Source of the DNA: G963676655 sp963676655
GTDB lineage: Bacteria > Verrucomicrobiota > Lentisphaeria > Victivallales > Victivallaceae
Assembly: GCA_963676655.2 (NCBI GenBank)
Contig: CAXXKX010000003.1
Span: forward strand, 5,332,001 to 5,396,000
Direction: 5' to 3'
DNA length: 64,000 nucleotides
Shown: positions 17,802-26,470 of the stretch, piece by piece
Numbering within the stretch: the first letter of the stretch is position 1
Layout: every line of letters begins with the position of its first letter
Notes under the pieces: generated by a model
The model's database searches: none
Seen by the model: only the letters and a program-made list of their open reading frames with translations
Told to the model about the DNA's origin: nothing
Translations under genes and position numbers: made by a program

Positions 17802-18905
17802 TTATTTAGCAGGAGCAACTGTTTTTTTATTTATATAATCAACCGGAACGACGATTTTATTCGTTTTGTCCGGTGATGACAGAACCTTTGCGACCGCTTC
17901 GCCGATTTCTCTGAAGCGGAAACGAAAAGTCAATACATCAAAATGTTCAGACCAGGGTGTATCATTAAATCCAATCAAACTCAAATCTTCGGGTACTTTA
18001 ATATTCAATTCTTTGGCGCGTTCCAGCAGCCTGACGCAGCGATAATCCATATCAGTTATTATTGCCGTTGGCCGCTTTGGGGCATTCAGCAATTCTTCAA
18101 CTGCTTGATTGAATTCATGGTCTTTGGTTCCGGTCCTGACCATGATGAAGTCGGCCAAATCATTTTCGATCATTGCGGAAGTATATAACTGAACGTACTT
18201 TTTATTGGCTTCACCGCAATCATAATCCGGATCGTTTGAACCGCAGAAAAAAGCTATTTTCCGATGCCCGAGGTTTTTCAGTAATGAGACGGCGTCACGG
18301 TATGCTTTGACATAGTCAATGGTGACTTCATCTCCCGGTAGATCGCCGGTTATTGAACCGTTTCCGAGGACTCGGACAATCTTTTTATATTTACATTCGG
18401 GGGAGTTTAGAAAATCAATTATTTCCGGATATATACATAATGTATTATCGAAAATTAAGGTACTCAGTCCTTTTTCCTGTAAGCGGCAAAGCTGTTCAAC
18501 CATTATTACAGGATCCTTGCTTACGCTGGAAGACATACACATGTAACCGTCTTTTTCCAGTTCATGGATAATTGCGTTGCGGATGATGCTGAACAGGTGT
18601 TCCGCCTCCCTTAACGCAATGACTGCCAGTTTGCCGGATGCCGGACTTTGATTTCCTGCCGAGTTTAAAGAATGAGTCAGAAAAGTCCCGGAACCGGGAC
18701 GACGCTCAACCACGCCGTTTTCCTCCAAATCGGACAAGGCGGCCCTGATTGTCAAATGATTGACGCTGAAAGATTGGCCCAGTTTCTTTTCTGACAACAA
18801 GCGATCCCCGGGACGCATTCCGGTCTCCCGAATCATTTTAAGTATCCGGTTCCGGACCTCGTCCCGCAATCGCGGCCGCCGTTTAATTGTACTTTCAATT
18901 TGCAT
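17802..18905 (-). CDS. GntR-type winged-helix regulator with LacI-type sugar-binding domain (AraR-like hybrid)
   Basis: 367 aa. Residues ~10-75 form a GntR winged helix (LRDEVRNRILKMIRETG, LTIRAALSDLEENGVV, RRPGSGTFL), and ~90-365 a periplasmic-binding-protein-like effector domain of the LacI/GalR class (KIAFFCGSND, PTAIITDMDYRCVRLL, VPEDLSLIGFNDTPW). This architecture is that of AraR and relatives, which are repressors released by sugars. First gene of the lyase/pseudopilin/LamG operon, so it very likely regulates that operon and itself. The predicted -10 box lies only 10 bp upstream of the ATG and no ribosome site is visible, so its mRNA may be leaderless. Confidence 0.88.
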   Translation of the reverse strand: MQIESTIKRRPRLRDEVRNRILKMIRETGMRPGDRLLSEKKLGQSFSVNHLTIRAALSDLEENGVVERRPGSGTFLTHSLNSAGNQSPASGKLAVIALREAEHLFSIIRNAIIHELEKDGYMCMSSSVSKDPVIMVEQLCRLQEKGLSTLIFDNTLCIYPEIIDFLNSPECKYKKIVRVLGNGSITGDLPGDEVTIDYVKAYRDAVSLLKNLGHRKIAFFCGSNDPDYDCGEANKKYVQLYTSAMIENDLADFIMVRTGTKDHEFNQAVEELLNAPKRPTAIITDMDYRCVRLLERAKELNIKVPEDLSLIGFNDTPWSEHFDVLTFRFRFREIGEAVAKVLSSPDKTNKIVVPVDYINKKTVAPAK

Positions 18906-18914
18906 GATACTCTA

Positions 18915-18942
18915 ATTATACTGGTTGTATACCACTTTGCAA
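18915..18942 (-). promoter_or_regulatory. Promoter of the GntR/LacI regulator operon with embedded operator
   Basis: On the minus strand: TTGCAA (18937-18942), 16-bp spacer, TATAAT (18915-18920). The spacer contains TGGTATACAACCA (18922-18934), an imperfect palindrome well placed for repression. Confidence 0.5.
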
Positions 18943-18985
18943 GAGGTATGTTTATAAAAATTTTAATTTTTTTCACTGATTCCTG

Positions 18986-19000
18986 CTTGTACTGTACAAG
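18986..19000. promoter_or_regulatory. Perfect 15-bp palindrome, probable operator
   Basis: CTTGTAC-T-GTACAAG. It resembles the TTGTAC/GTACAA core of AraR-type operators and lies ~80 bp upstream of the AraR-like regulator gene. The 372-bp gap between that gene and 19278 otherwise holds the two divergent promoters and AT-rich sequence. Confidence 0.5.
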
Positions 19001-19213
19001 ACTTGCCGGGATAGGTTATTTATTGTTCCATGGTAGACGTGTGGTTATATCGTGATTAATGGATAAACTGATTTTTTTGTTTATTATCATTACGTTTGAC
19101 TGATGTTTCTTTTTAAAGAGTTTATTATTAATTGTTTGTATTATATTTATTTTTTTGTGGGTCTAAGTACGGAGATTGAATTTGCCCACATAGTTCTTTC
19201 CTGATAATTTTAC

Positions 19214-19242
19214 TTGTAAAAAACGTTTCCTTGAAATATATT
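19214..19242 (+). promoter_or_regulatory. Candidate promoter of the DUF3857-transglutaminase gene
   Basis: TTGTAA (19214-19219), 17-bp spacer, TATATT (19237-19242), 35 bp before the ATG. The -35 overlaps a small palindrome, TTTTACTTGTAAAA (19208-19221). Confidence 0.45.
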
Positions 19243-19277
19243 TGTAACTCCAATTAATCTTGTGAAGGATATTGATT

Positions 19278-22200
19278 ATGTTAAAAAAACTATTTGCTCT
19301 GTTATTATTGTCGGGCTCCTTGTCCATCGCGACAATTGCCGACACCGTTAAAACCTATGTTCCGCGTAAAGAGGCCCTTGCCGCCGCGGCAAAAGTGACC
19401 CGGCAGGCTTATCCGGATGCGGACACGGTGTTGGTTGAGGATTATGAATTTATCAAATACAATGCAGACGGAACTTCGGTTTCCTCGGATGAAATGTATG
19501 AAAAAATATTGACTGAAAAGGGTCGCCGGGAAAACAGCGAAATCACGCTGTGGTTTACGCTTCCCTACAGCACGGTAGCAGTGCCGCTGCTTGAGGTGAT
19601 CAAAGCTGATGGTAGGGTCGTGCCTGTTGATGTTAAGAAAAATGCTAAAATCATGGTCGACCCGTCCCAGATGTCGATGAACATCTATAATCCGAACAGC
19701 AAGATCATGAAAATATCGATTCCCGATTTGCAGATTAACGACATTATTCATACGGTTTGGACTCGCAATACCGTTCAGGCCAGAATGAAAGGCATGTGGT
19801 GCAACTGGTTTACCCTGCAATCGACCAATCCGATCGGGCGCTATGTGGTCGAGATCAGCGCGCCGAAGAAACGGCCTTTAAAGCAATACATGATCAAAGA
19901 TCTGGTCAAGGGCTCCGTTAAATTTAAAAAATCTGAAAAAGACGGTCGAATAATCTACAAATGGACCGCCACCAATGTTCCCCGCATCTTTCCGGAGCCG
20001 GATATGCCGCCTTATTACACAGTCAGCCAGCGTTTATTGGTTAGTACCGCGAAAAGCTGGGGAGAAATCTCCAAATGGTACTGGGACATTAGTGAACCTC
20101 ACCTGAAAAAGATTACTCCTGAGATGAAACAGAAAGTTGCCGAACTCATCAAGGGTAAGAAAACCAGGGATGAAAAGATCTACGCGATTTTCCAGTTTGT
20201 CGCGAAAAAGATCAGATATATGGGCATTACCACCGAAAAAGTCGCTCCCGGTAATGAACCGCACGATGTTGATATAACTTTCAATAACCGTTACGGGGTT
20301 TGCCGCGATAAAGCCGCATTACTGGTGGCGTTGCTGCGGATTGCCGGGTTCAAATCATTTCCCGTCCTATTTTATAACGGACCTAAAAAGGACCCGGAAG
20401 TTCCGAATAACTACTTTAACCACGCGATTGTTTCCGTGCTTGAACCGAACGGTTCTTATCTGCTGATGGACCCGACCGACGAAACAACGGCTGAACTGCT
20501 GCCGACTTATCTGTGCGACAAAAGTTATCTTCCGGCTACTCCAACCGGCGAAACCCTGATGACGTCCGCGATCAATCCGGCTTCGAAAAATATGTTGAAT
20601 GTCTCCTCTCGCGGTCGGATCGCTGAAGACGGCACGGTGACGATTGATACGGATATGCGGTTTTCCGGGATTAACGACAATGTTTATCGTGGCGCGTTTT
20701 CCCGTTGGAAAAAAGAACGGGTCCGGCAGTTTATCGCCGGACGCTTGAAAAGCGTGGTTGCGGGAGCCGAACTAAAATCGTTGGAGATTACCCCGGTCGA
20801 TTTGAGAAATATGAAGGAGCCATTGCGGGTCAGAGTCAGTTTTTCCGCTAAAAACTATCTGGTGGAAAGCCGGAATAACACTGTTTTGTCGCCACCGTGG
20901 CTTGGGTCGTATTTCGGCGTCGTTAACTTTTTGTTGCGCGGTTCCGCCGGGTTGGATAAACGGCGTTTTCCGTTGAAGCTCTATTCGACCTGCGGAGTGA
21001 AAGAGACTTTCAAACTGACATTGCCGCAGAAATATCCGATTGCCGCGATGCCGCATTACAAAGGAGTCGATACCGCGACGCTTGGCTGGAACCGGTCCAT
21101 GAGCGTTACCGGCAACCAGGTGACGGGCGGCAGCGAATTTCTGATAAAAGCGATGGAATTCAAGCCGAAACAATATCTGGAACTGAAAGAACTGCTTAAG
21201 CGGATCGAATTTGAAAAGCGCAAACTGCTGATCATGAAAGCCCCGCCATTAAGCGACTATCCCGGGGCTGAATCAGTGGTTATCAGTGAGCGGTCTGACA
21301 TCATTCTCGACAGCAATTCGGCCTGGACCTTGCGTAAATATATGACCAAAAAAATCCTGACTTATGCCGGGGTAAAAAATAATTCCGAGTTGAAATTTTA
21401 TTATAATCCGGCCTGGCATACGGTCAAAATCATCAAAGCGAGAACTAAATCTCCTGATGGTAAAATCAAGGATTTGGATAAAAAAGAACTGAATATCATG
21501 GATGCCGGCTGGGTTGCCTCCGCACCGCGATATCCGGCGGAAAAGATTATGGTGGCAAGCCTGCCGAACGTCCAGATCGGCAGTGTGATCGAGTATGAGG
21601 TAGAGCATCATTTCACCAATCAGCCGTTCTTTTCGACGATTGCCGCGTTCCAGAAAACCGACCCGATTGAGAAAAAAGTGCTGTCTATCGATAATCCGGG
21701 CAAAGTGCCTTACCGTAACCAACTGTCAATTTCAAGTGAAACTATCAGCGGAACGACCCGGACCTGGACGGTTAAGGAGGTCGATCCGATAAAATCCGAG
21801 CCGAATTCACCGCCGATTTGGAGTTTCGGTAAATCCATGCTTATTTCAAACGGAAGCTGGCAGTCATACGCGGCTGGACTGAAAAAAGTATTTGAAAAGG
21901 CGATAGATCAGGATGCTCAAGCGTCCAAAATGGCGAAGGAACTGGTAAAGGACTGCAACATCAGTTATTGGTCCAGACTGTTCAGCGGACGTGACGACCG
22001 GCGCAAAGCGGTTATCATTATTCGTGACTGGGTGGCAAAGAATATTCGTGATGCCGGACCGGGCTTGAATGAATTGCCGTTGTCGGCTATATCCCCGGCA
22101 GATGTCACGCTCAAGGATCGTTATGGCAACAGCGCCGACCGCGCCGTGCTGCTGGCGGCAATGCTCAGGTCGATCGGATTTGAAGCCGGGCCGGTACCGG

Positions 22201-23066
22201 TTTCCGGTTACTCGCCGCTGCCGGAAGTCTGGGGCAATATTTACAATTTCCCGCAACCGGTTTTCAATTCTGTATTGTGCGCGGTGGAGTTGCATGGTCT
22301 GAATATCTACCTCAATGATACCAGTCAGTACGCTGAACTCGGCACTGTGGCTCATGACAATAATATGGGGCTGGATCTCCCAAAAGGCCAGATCACCACG
22401 ATAAAAAGTACCGTACCGGATGATTTCACCATCAAATATGATATCAGTCTGGATACGAAAGGCACCGCGCTGATTACCCGGCAACTGATTTCCTACGGTT
22501 CGTTCTACGAAGGGAAAAAACGTCTTTACGAGGAAATTACCCCGGAAAACCGTCGTCGCAGACACCAGACTCTGGTTGCTTCGATTGCTCAGTCAGCCAG
22601 ACCGGTCAGTCCGTTGGCGGCTGATTTCAAATCATATCCCGGCAGTGAGCAGTTCAAGGTTCAGGTTCCCGGGTTTGCGGTGAGTGAAGGTAATTATTAT
22701 TATTTCAAACTTCCGGGCATGGATATGCTGAAAGGCTTTGTCAGCGCGAATGGTGAAACCCGGGAAAATCCGTATCAGGTGGATAGTGAGCTGCGTTTCA
22801 GCATGGAATACACCTTGAATCTGCCGGCCGGTTATGACATTGGCTCAATCGAGTCGATGACCCAGGCCTTTAAATCTCCCGGATCGTCCGTTTCGATTCG
22901 CGCGGTTCCCGGGAAGAACGGAACATTCAAGCTGCACGTTCACTGCACCCACAATCCGGCCTGGATCGAGAAATACAGGTACCCGCAGTTAGTGGCGATG
23001 AATGCCGGGCTAAATAACCCGAAACTCAGTCTGGTTATTCTGAAGAAGAAAGCCGCTGGTAAATGA
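19278..23066 (+). CDS. Secreted tandem DUF3857-transglutaminase-like protein, second catalytic centre degenerate
   Basis: 1262 aa from the ATG at 19278, preceded by GAAGGAT. Signal peptide (MLKKLFALLLLSGSLSIATIA). Two DUF3857-plus-transglutaminase modules follow. Module 1 (~25-470) has an intact Cys/His/Asp triad: Cys342 in YGVCRDKAAL, His382 in YFNHAIVS, Asp398 in LLMDPTDE. Module 2 (~665-1060) aligns as YGNSADRAVL (Ser952 for Cys), FNSVLCAV (Ser998 for His) and YLNDTSQ, so it has lost the nucleophile and the His. A beta-rich C-terminal region remains. Bacterial members of this fold are usually proteases or acyl-transfer enzymes rather than crosslinkers. The stop overlaps the next gene's start by 4 bp, implying coupled translation with the C39-like peptidase. 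Confidence 0.85.
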   Translation: MLKKLFALLLLSGSLSIATIADTVKTYVPRKEALAAAAKVTRQAYPDADTVLVEDYEFIKYNADGTSVSSDEMYEKILTEKGRRENSEITLWFTLPYSTVAVPLLEVIKADGRVVPVDVKKNAKIMVDPSQMSMNIYNPNSKIMKISIPDLQINDIIHTVWTRNTVQARMKGMWCNWFTLQSTNPIGRYVVEISAPKKRPLKQYMIKDLVKGSVKFKKSEKDGRIIYKWTATNVPRIFPEPDMPPYYTVSQRLLVSTAKSWGEISKWYWDISEPHLKKITPEMKQKVAELIKGKKTRDEKIYAIFQFVAKKIRYMGITTEKVAPGNEPHDVDITFNNRYGVCRDKAALLVALLRIAGFKSFPVLFYNGPKKDPEVPNNYFNHAIVSVLEPNGSYLLMDPTDETTAELLPTYLCDKSYLPATPTGETLMTSAINPASKNMLNVSSRGRIAEDGTVTIDTDMRFSGINDNVYRGAFSRWKKERVRQFIAGRLKSVVAGAELKSLEITPVDLRNMKEPLRVRVSFSAKNYLVESRNNTVLSPPWLGSYFGVVNFLLRGSAGLDKRRFPLKLYSTCGVKETFKLTLPQKYPIAAMPHYKGVDTATLGWNRSMSVTGNQVTGGSEFLIKAMEFKPKQYLELKELLKRIEFEKRKLLIMKAPPLSDYPGAESVVISERSDIILDSNSAWTLRKYMTKKILTYAGVKNNSELKFYYNPAWHTVKIIKARTKSPDGKIKDLDKKELNIMDAGWVASAPRYPAEKIMVASLPNVQIGSVIEYEVEHHFTNQPFFSTIAAFQKTDPIEKKVLSIDNPGKVPYRNQLSISSETISGTTRTWTVKEVDPIKSEPNSPPIWSFGKSMLISNGSWQSYAAGLKKVFEKAIDQDAQASKMAKELVKDCNISYWSRLFSGRDDRRKAVIIIRDWVAKNIRDAGPGLNELPLSAISPADVTLKDRYGNSADRAVLLAAMLRSIGFEAGPVPVSGYSPLPEVWGNIYNFPQPVFNSVLCAVELHGLNIYLNDTSQYAELGTVAHDNNMGLDLPKGQITTIKSTVPDDFTIKYDISLDTKGTALITRQLISYGSFYEGKKRLYEEITPENRRRRHQTLVASIAQSARPVSPLAADFKSYPGSEQFKVQVPGFAVSEGNYYYFKLPGMDMLKGFVSANGETRENPYQVDSELRFSMEYTLNLPAGYDIGSIESMTQAFKSPGSSVSIRAVPGKNGTFKLHVHCTHNPAWIEKYRYPQLVAMNAGLNNPKLSLVILKKKAAGK

Positions 23067-23899
23067 TTTACTTCGCAACCGCAGTAATAATTATATTATC
23101 AATCGGCTGTCTGTTTGGATCATGGAAGTTATTTCGTAAAGCCGGGGACTGGATCAGGCTTATCGCCCTGTTGATTCTGGCTGGACTGGTTGCCGTATAT
23201 TTGATTTATGTGCGGGACTCCATGTTGCAGATTGAAGTCCTGCAAAGCAGGAACACCATAATCTGGGGCAAATGGCTGCCGTTGCTGGTTGGTTGTGCGG
23301 TTGGAATTTGTTTTGGCTTTGAAAATAAAAAGTTGAAACGGATCAGAGTGATGCTTGTTGTTTTTTTTCTGGTTTCGTATCTGGATTTCGCTGAAAACTT
23401 TTTTCCACGGCCGAAATCAACACTCCGGCAAACCGGTTGGCTGACTCTTCAGTCGACCGATACAACATGTTCTCCCGCTTCGGTATCTACTTTATTGCGT
23501 TTGAACGGAGTCAAGACTGATGAAAAAAAGATGATCGAAGATTGTCTGACGACATATCGTGGAACTTCTCGTCAGGGAATCTGGCGCGGTTTGAAGATGA
23601 ATTGTCCTGAAGGGCACGAAGTTGTCCCGGTGCATTACAAAGACAAGAAAGATATAGAATATCCTATTCTGATTCGGGCCGCATTGAAAAACGGCGATCC
23701 GAATACTGAAACTTTCCATGAAAAATGGGGCTGGAAACCCGGCGTGCCGCATTCTGTTGTTTTGTTAAGTGACAATAAAGACGGCACGATAACAGTGGGT
23801 GATCCCGCATGTGGTATTGAACCATGGAAGAAAAAAGCCCTAGATGTTTTATGGAACAACGAAGGTTTCAGAATCGTCAAAACTCCAACCAAAAAATAA
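23063..23899 (+). CDS. Membrane-anchored C39-like cysteine peptidase
   Basis: 278 aa. Four predicted TM helices (~3-20, 31-50, 70-86, 96-110), then a C39-like papain-fold domain with Gln130 and Cys136 (LQSTDTTCSPAS), His230 (VPHSVVLL) and Asp247 (VGDPACG), so the active site looks complete. Positive charges in the first and third loops (KLFRKAGDW, ENKKLKRIR) put those loops in the cytoplasm and the peptidase domain outside the membrane. Starts in an ATGA overlap with the transglutaminase-like gene, suggesting a functional pair in the cell envelope. Not an ABC-exporter C39 domain: no ATPase part follows. Confidence 0.78.
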   Translation: MIYFATAVIIILSIGCLFGSWKLFRKAGDWIRLIALLILAGLVAVYLIYVRDSMLQIEVLQSRNTIIWGKWLPLLVGCAVGICFGFENKKLKRIRVMLVVFFLVSYLDFAENFFPRPKSTLRQTGWLTLQSTDTTCSPASVSTLLRLNGVKTDEKKMIEDCLTTYRGTSRQGIWRGLKMNCPEGHEVVPVHYKDKKDIEYPILIRAALKNGDPNTETFHEKWGWKPGVPHSVVLLSDNKDGTITVGDPACGIEPWKKKALDVLWNNEGFRIVKTPTKK

Positions 23900-23922
23900 A
23901 TTGCCTGTCTTGGTTTCTGGGT

Positions 23923-24165
23923 GTGCTGATGATATGATGTCAATTGATGGGCGCTTTGCCCCTCAAACTCCCTCGGCGCCTTACGCGGGCAGCGCAAGGA
24001 TTTCATCCTTGACCTTGATTTACAGGCTTTAAGTTGTGTTACAACTCAAAACGGAGTTTTTTTCTGCGCTATCGCTTGGCGGGGCATCCATCGTGCCCCT
24101 GCACCCCTTCCACTTTACCACTTGACTTGCTTCCCAAAGATAATACATCATTTTATCATTGCATC
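23923..24165. repeat. Dispersed 245-bp repeat, copy 1
   Basis: About 90% identical to 30621-30868. Contains four short hairpins: around GCGCTTTGCCCC, AAGGATTTCATCCTT, AGTTGTGTTACAACT and GGGGCATCCATCGTGCCCC. Apparent reading frames in it are not conserved as proteins, so it is read as a non-coding repeat. It begins just after the C39-like gene. Confidence 0.8.
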
Positions 24166-24318
24166 CTGGTTTCTTGTATTTATATTGTTTGTAATAAAGT
24201 ATTTGTGTTTTATTTATAAACAACATTGTGATATAATCAGTGCACTCTGGTTTCTTGTGTTTATATTGTTTGTGATAAAGTATTTGTGTTTTATTTATAA
24301 ACAACATTGTGATATAAT
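24155..24318. repeat. Two tandem 81-bp repeats, AT-rich
   Basis: The unit starting at 24155 is repeated from 24236 with few changes; each ends in CAACATTGTGATATAATC. It joins the end of the 245-bp repeat. Only the start of the unit, not the rest, is seen at the second 245-bp copy. No spacer structure, so not CRISPR. Confidence 0.85.
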
Positions 24319-24341
24319 CGGGAATAGTTTAAAAAACATTT

Positions 24342-24363
24342 AAAGCCCTGAGCGACATATAAA
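24342..24363. repeat. Degenerate REP-like hairpin
   Basis: AAAGCCCTGAGCGACATATA resembles the REP-like element at 26841-26863 (AAGCCCTGTAAGGGCGGCAT and following bases) with a decayed stem. Confidence 0.35.
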
Positions 24364-24410
24364 GCAAGGTAATTATCAGCCGGAGTAATAATAAAATTCA
24401 TTATTTGCAA

Positions 24411-24554
24411 TTTCAGGATATAAACAGTATATTTTAATTGAGATGACACCGGAAAATGCTTAAATCAAATTTTTTACTTTGAAAAATCAATATAAGAGGT
24501 GTTTTTTGGGGATTTTATGACTTGTTTAAGTTCAAAAAACTATTTAAAATTGGG
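24411..24554. repeat. Duplicated leader, copy A
   Basis: About 140 bp, roughly 90% identical to 27180-27314. Both copies lie on the plus strand upstream of small lipoprotein genes. Ends with a possible micro-ORF (ATG at 24517) that is not conserved beyond ~12 codons. The rest of the 700-bp gap before 24600 is repeats and AT-rich sequence. Confidence 0.8.
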
Positions 24555-24599
24555 TCCCCCATATCGCTAATATAAGTTTCATTTAACAAAAGGCTCATT

Positions 24600-25439
24600 A
24601 TGAAAAAATCATTTATTACATTACTCTGTTCATCATTATTATTCACAACATCTTGTTCAAAAGATGACAAGAAATTGTACAATTTGTTTATTGGAACAAG
24701 CGGGAATTTTTTCCATCTTGATTCATGTGCATCGGCTGGAGGAAATGAAAAAATTGGAACCAATTTTATATACATAAATGAAAATCCTGTTTCATTTTAT
24801 GGAGGATACAGTTATGTTCTGCAACTGAATCAGTGGTTGAAACCGGGGACTAATACTTTTTCTATAAAAGGTAAGAGTTCGAAAGATCTCTTTATTAAGG
24901 TAGCGAGTACGTCATTGGACGGCCGCAATTTTAAGCTGTTATTTAAAAAACATATCAAAGCAGGGAATATTGACTTCAAACAAAAATTTAACCCCGAAGT
25001 AAAGTACAACCTTCCCTTATTTAAAAGCAGCATTCCAGATGATAAGAACAAGAATAAGGAGGAAATATCTCATTTTCTAAACGTAATAGCATCAAATATC
25101 GATAAAAAGAAAATCTGGTATGAACTTATATATGGAAGGTCCATTTGGGAAAAAGAGGCTTATGCCATAAATGACTGGAGCAAACAGGAAAAGATATATC
25201 TAGATAATTTAAGAAAGAGTTTTGCGGGAAACCATACAGAAATGACATTTAATAAATTAAGTTTAAAATACTTATGGGGGAAAAATTCCGTATATGTTTA
25301 TTCCGGAATAAAGACAGATTTTATCCCCTCTACATATCTTTTTACCATAAAAAAATATTCTGACAACAAAGAGACACTGGATTATTCTCCGGCGTGTCAA
25401 CTAATTAAAGTCAATGGGCAATGGAAGGTTTGGTATTGA
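24600..25439 (+). CDS. Putative lipoprotein of unknown function
   Basis: 279 aa. Lipoprotein signal (KKSFITLLCSSLLFTTSCSK) with Cys19 as likely acylated residue; the -3 position is Thr, slightly off consensus. The mature part is Lys/Asn-rich, has a beta-rich N-terminal half (LNQWLKPGTNTFSIKG resembles bacterial beta-sandwich modules) and ends CQLIKVNGQWKVWY, a pattern seen at the end of NTF2-like or similar alpha+beta domains. No family recognised. Base composition is clearly more AT-rich than the flanking 10-23 kb genes, which suggests recent acquisition. AAAAGG lies before the ATG. Confidence 0.7.
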   Translation: MKKSFITLLCSSLLFTTSCSKDDKKLYNLFIGTSGNFFHLDSCASAGGNEKIGTNFIYINENPVSFYGGYSYVLQLNQWLKPGTNTFSIKGKSSKDLFIKVASTSLDGRNFKLLFKKHIKAGNIDFKQKFNPEVKYNLPLFKSSIPDDKNKNKEEISHFLNVIASNIDKKKIWYELIYGRSIWEKEAYAINDWSKQEKIYLDNLRKSFAGNHTEMTFNKLSLKYLWGKNSVYVYSGIKTDFIPSTYLFTIKKYSDNKETLDYSPACQLIKVNGQWKVWY

Positions 25440-25460
25440 GAGCATCCAACAAGTTCCACT

Positions 25461-25543
25461 TATTGCTCCGAAACGAAACAACTTGTAGCTATACCTATTG
25501 TTTGAGGCTATAAAATTACAACTACTTTAGTTTCGGAGCAATA
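25461..25543. repeat. 83-bp palindromic element (MITE/hairpin-like)
   Basis: Ends are a perfect 14-bp inverted repeat, TATTGCTCCGAAAC / GTTTCGGAGCAATA; the inner parts also pair imperfectly around a small AT-rich loop. No coding capacity. The remainder of the 440-bp gap to 25880 is AT-rich, with several GGAGGT-like strings at 25695-25790 and a small GCCT/AGGC hairpin near 25815. Confidence 0.65.
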
Positions 25544-25879
25544 GCAAAACAACTAATATAAGTCATGTTAAATTTAGCTTTTAATTGATGAAAGCATGAG
25601 TCGTTTGAAAAAATATTAGTGAGATTAGAGCGATAATTGGCTAACTCCTATGATTCGGATGTTATACCTATGATGAGAAAGGGCAGGTTCCCGGAGGTCT
25701 TTTTAGAGGTTTTTAGGAGTAGGTTTTTTAGTTTTTTCTTTTAAAGTAATATTGATTCTAGTAAAAGTGTCTTATGGGAGGTATTAGAGGGGGGCCTATT
25801 TTTGTTGCCTTAGGAGGCAGCCCCGAATGGCAGGGACCGAATAGAATCCAATATTAAGTGATATTAAGGAGGTGTTAAT

Positions 25880-26338
25880 ATGTTTATAAAGTTTAAGAAA
25901 AATATTAATATTTTCATATTGTCAATAACGATTTCTATCATTAACTTAAAAGCTAATGCTCACGCAATCGAGAGTGATAGTACCAACATAAATACATCTA
26001 ATGAAAAAATCTATATTGGCTCATATTCTTTACATAAAAGTAAGAAGTTTCATTTATTTTCAAATGAAACCAATCTTGCGCAAGTTACAGGCTTTGCGGG
26101 CAAATATATTTTTAATTTACCTGGTACAATAATATGGTCAACGGCAACCATTCCTTTTTATACTTTCGGCGGAAAATTTGATATTCCAAGAATCATTGGT
26201 TCTTCATATGAGCTTTCAGATTATACATATGGATATTTTGGGTATATACTACTGGGTGCTCCGTTTGACTTGATAGAAAAATTGTTTTGGGTTATGCTAT
26301 GTCGCTTATATAATTCAGCCTTTGGTGGGGAAGGATAA
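25880..26338 (+). CDS. Small secreted protein of unknown function
   Basis: 152 aa. Signal peptide (INIFILSITISIINLKANA). Two hydrophobic patches follow (FNLPGTIIWSTATIPFY and GYFGYILLGAPFDLIEKLFW); the second faintly recalls the end of YceK/YidQ-type small envelope proteins, but I do not assign it. AAGGAGGT lies 7 nt before the ATG, the best ribosome site in the island, which supports it as a real gene. AT-rich like its neighbours. An AACACT-CGAA-AGTGTT hairpin covers its stop codon. Confidence 0.6.
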   Translation: MFIKFKKNINIFILSITISIINLKANAHAIESDSTNINTSNEKIYIGSYSLHKSKKFHLFSNETNLAQVTGFAGKYIFNLPGTIIWSTATIPFYTFGGKFDIPRIIGSSYELSDYTYGYFGYILLGAPFDLIEKLFWVMLCRLYNSAFGGEG

Positions 26339-26470
26339 ACACTCGAAAGTGTTGGGGCGGACCTAATGAATGCGAGAGAGTGTGTGGAACCCAAGAATAT
26401 TCCTGGAAGGTTTTTCTAATGCAAAAAATATATTATTAATCCGGCATATAATCATATTGCATTTATAGAA

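Noticed and set aside
19208..19221. TTTTACTTGTAAAA palindrome as a separate operator
   Set aside because: Short, AT-rich and overlapping the -35 box; listed only within the promoter.
24155..24318. Direct repeats that might be a CRISPR array
   Set aside because: Only two 81-bp units, contiguous, no regular spacers, and no cas gene nearby.
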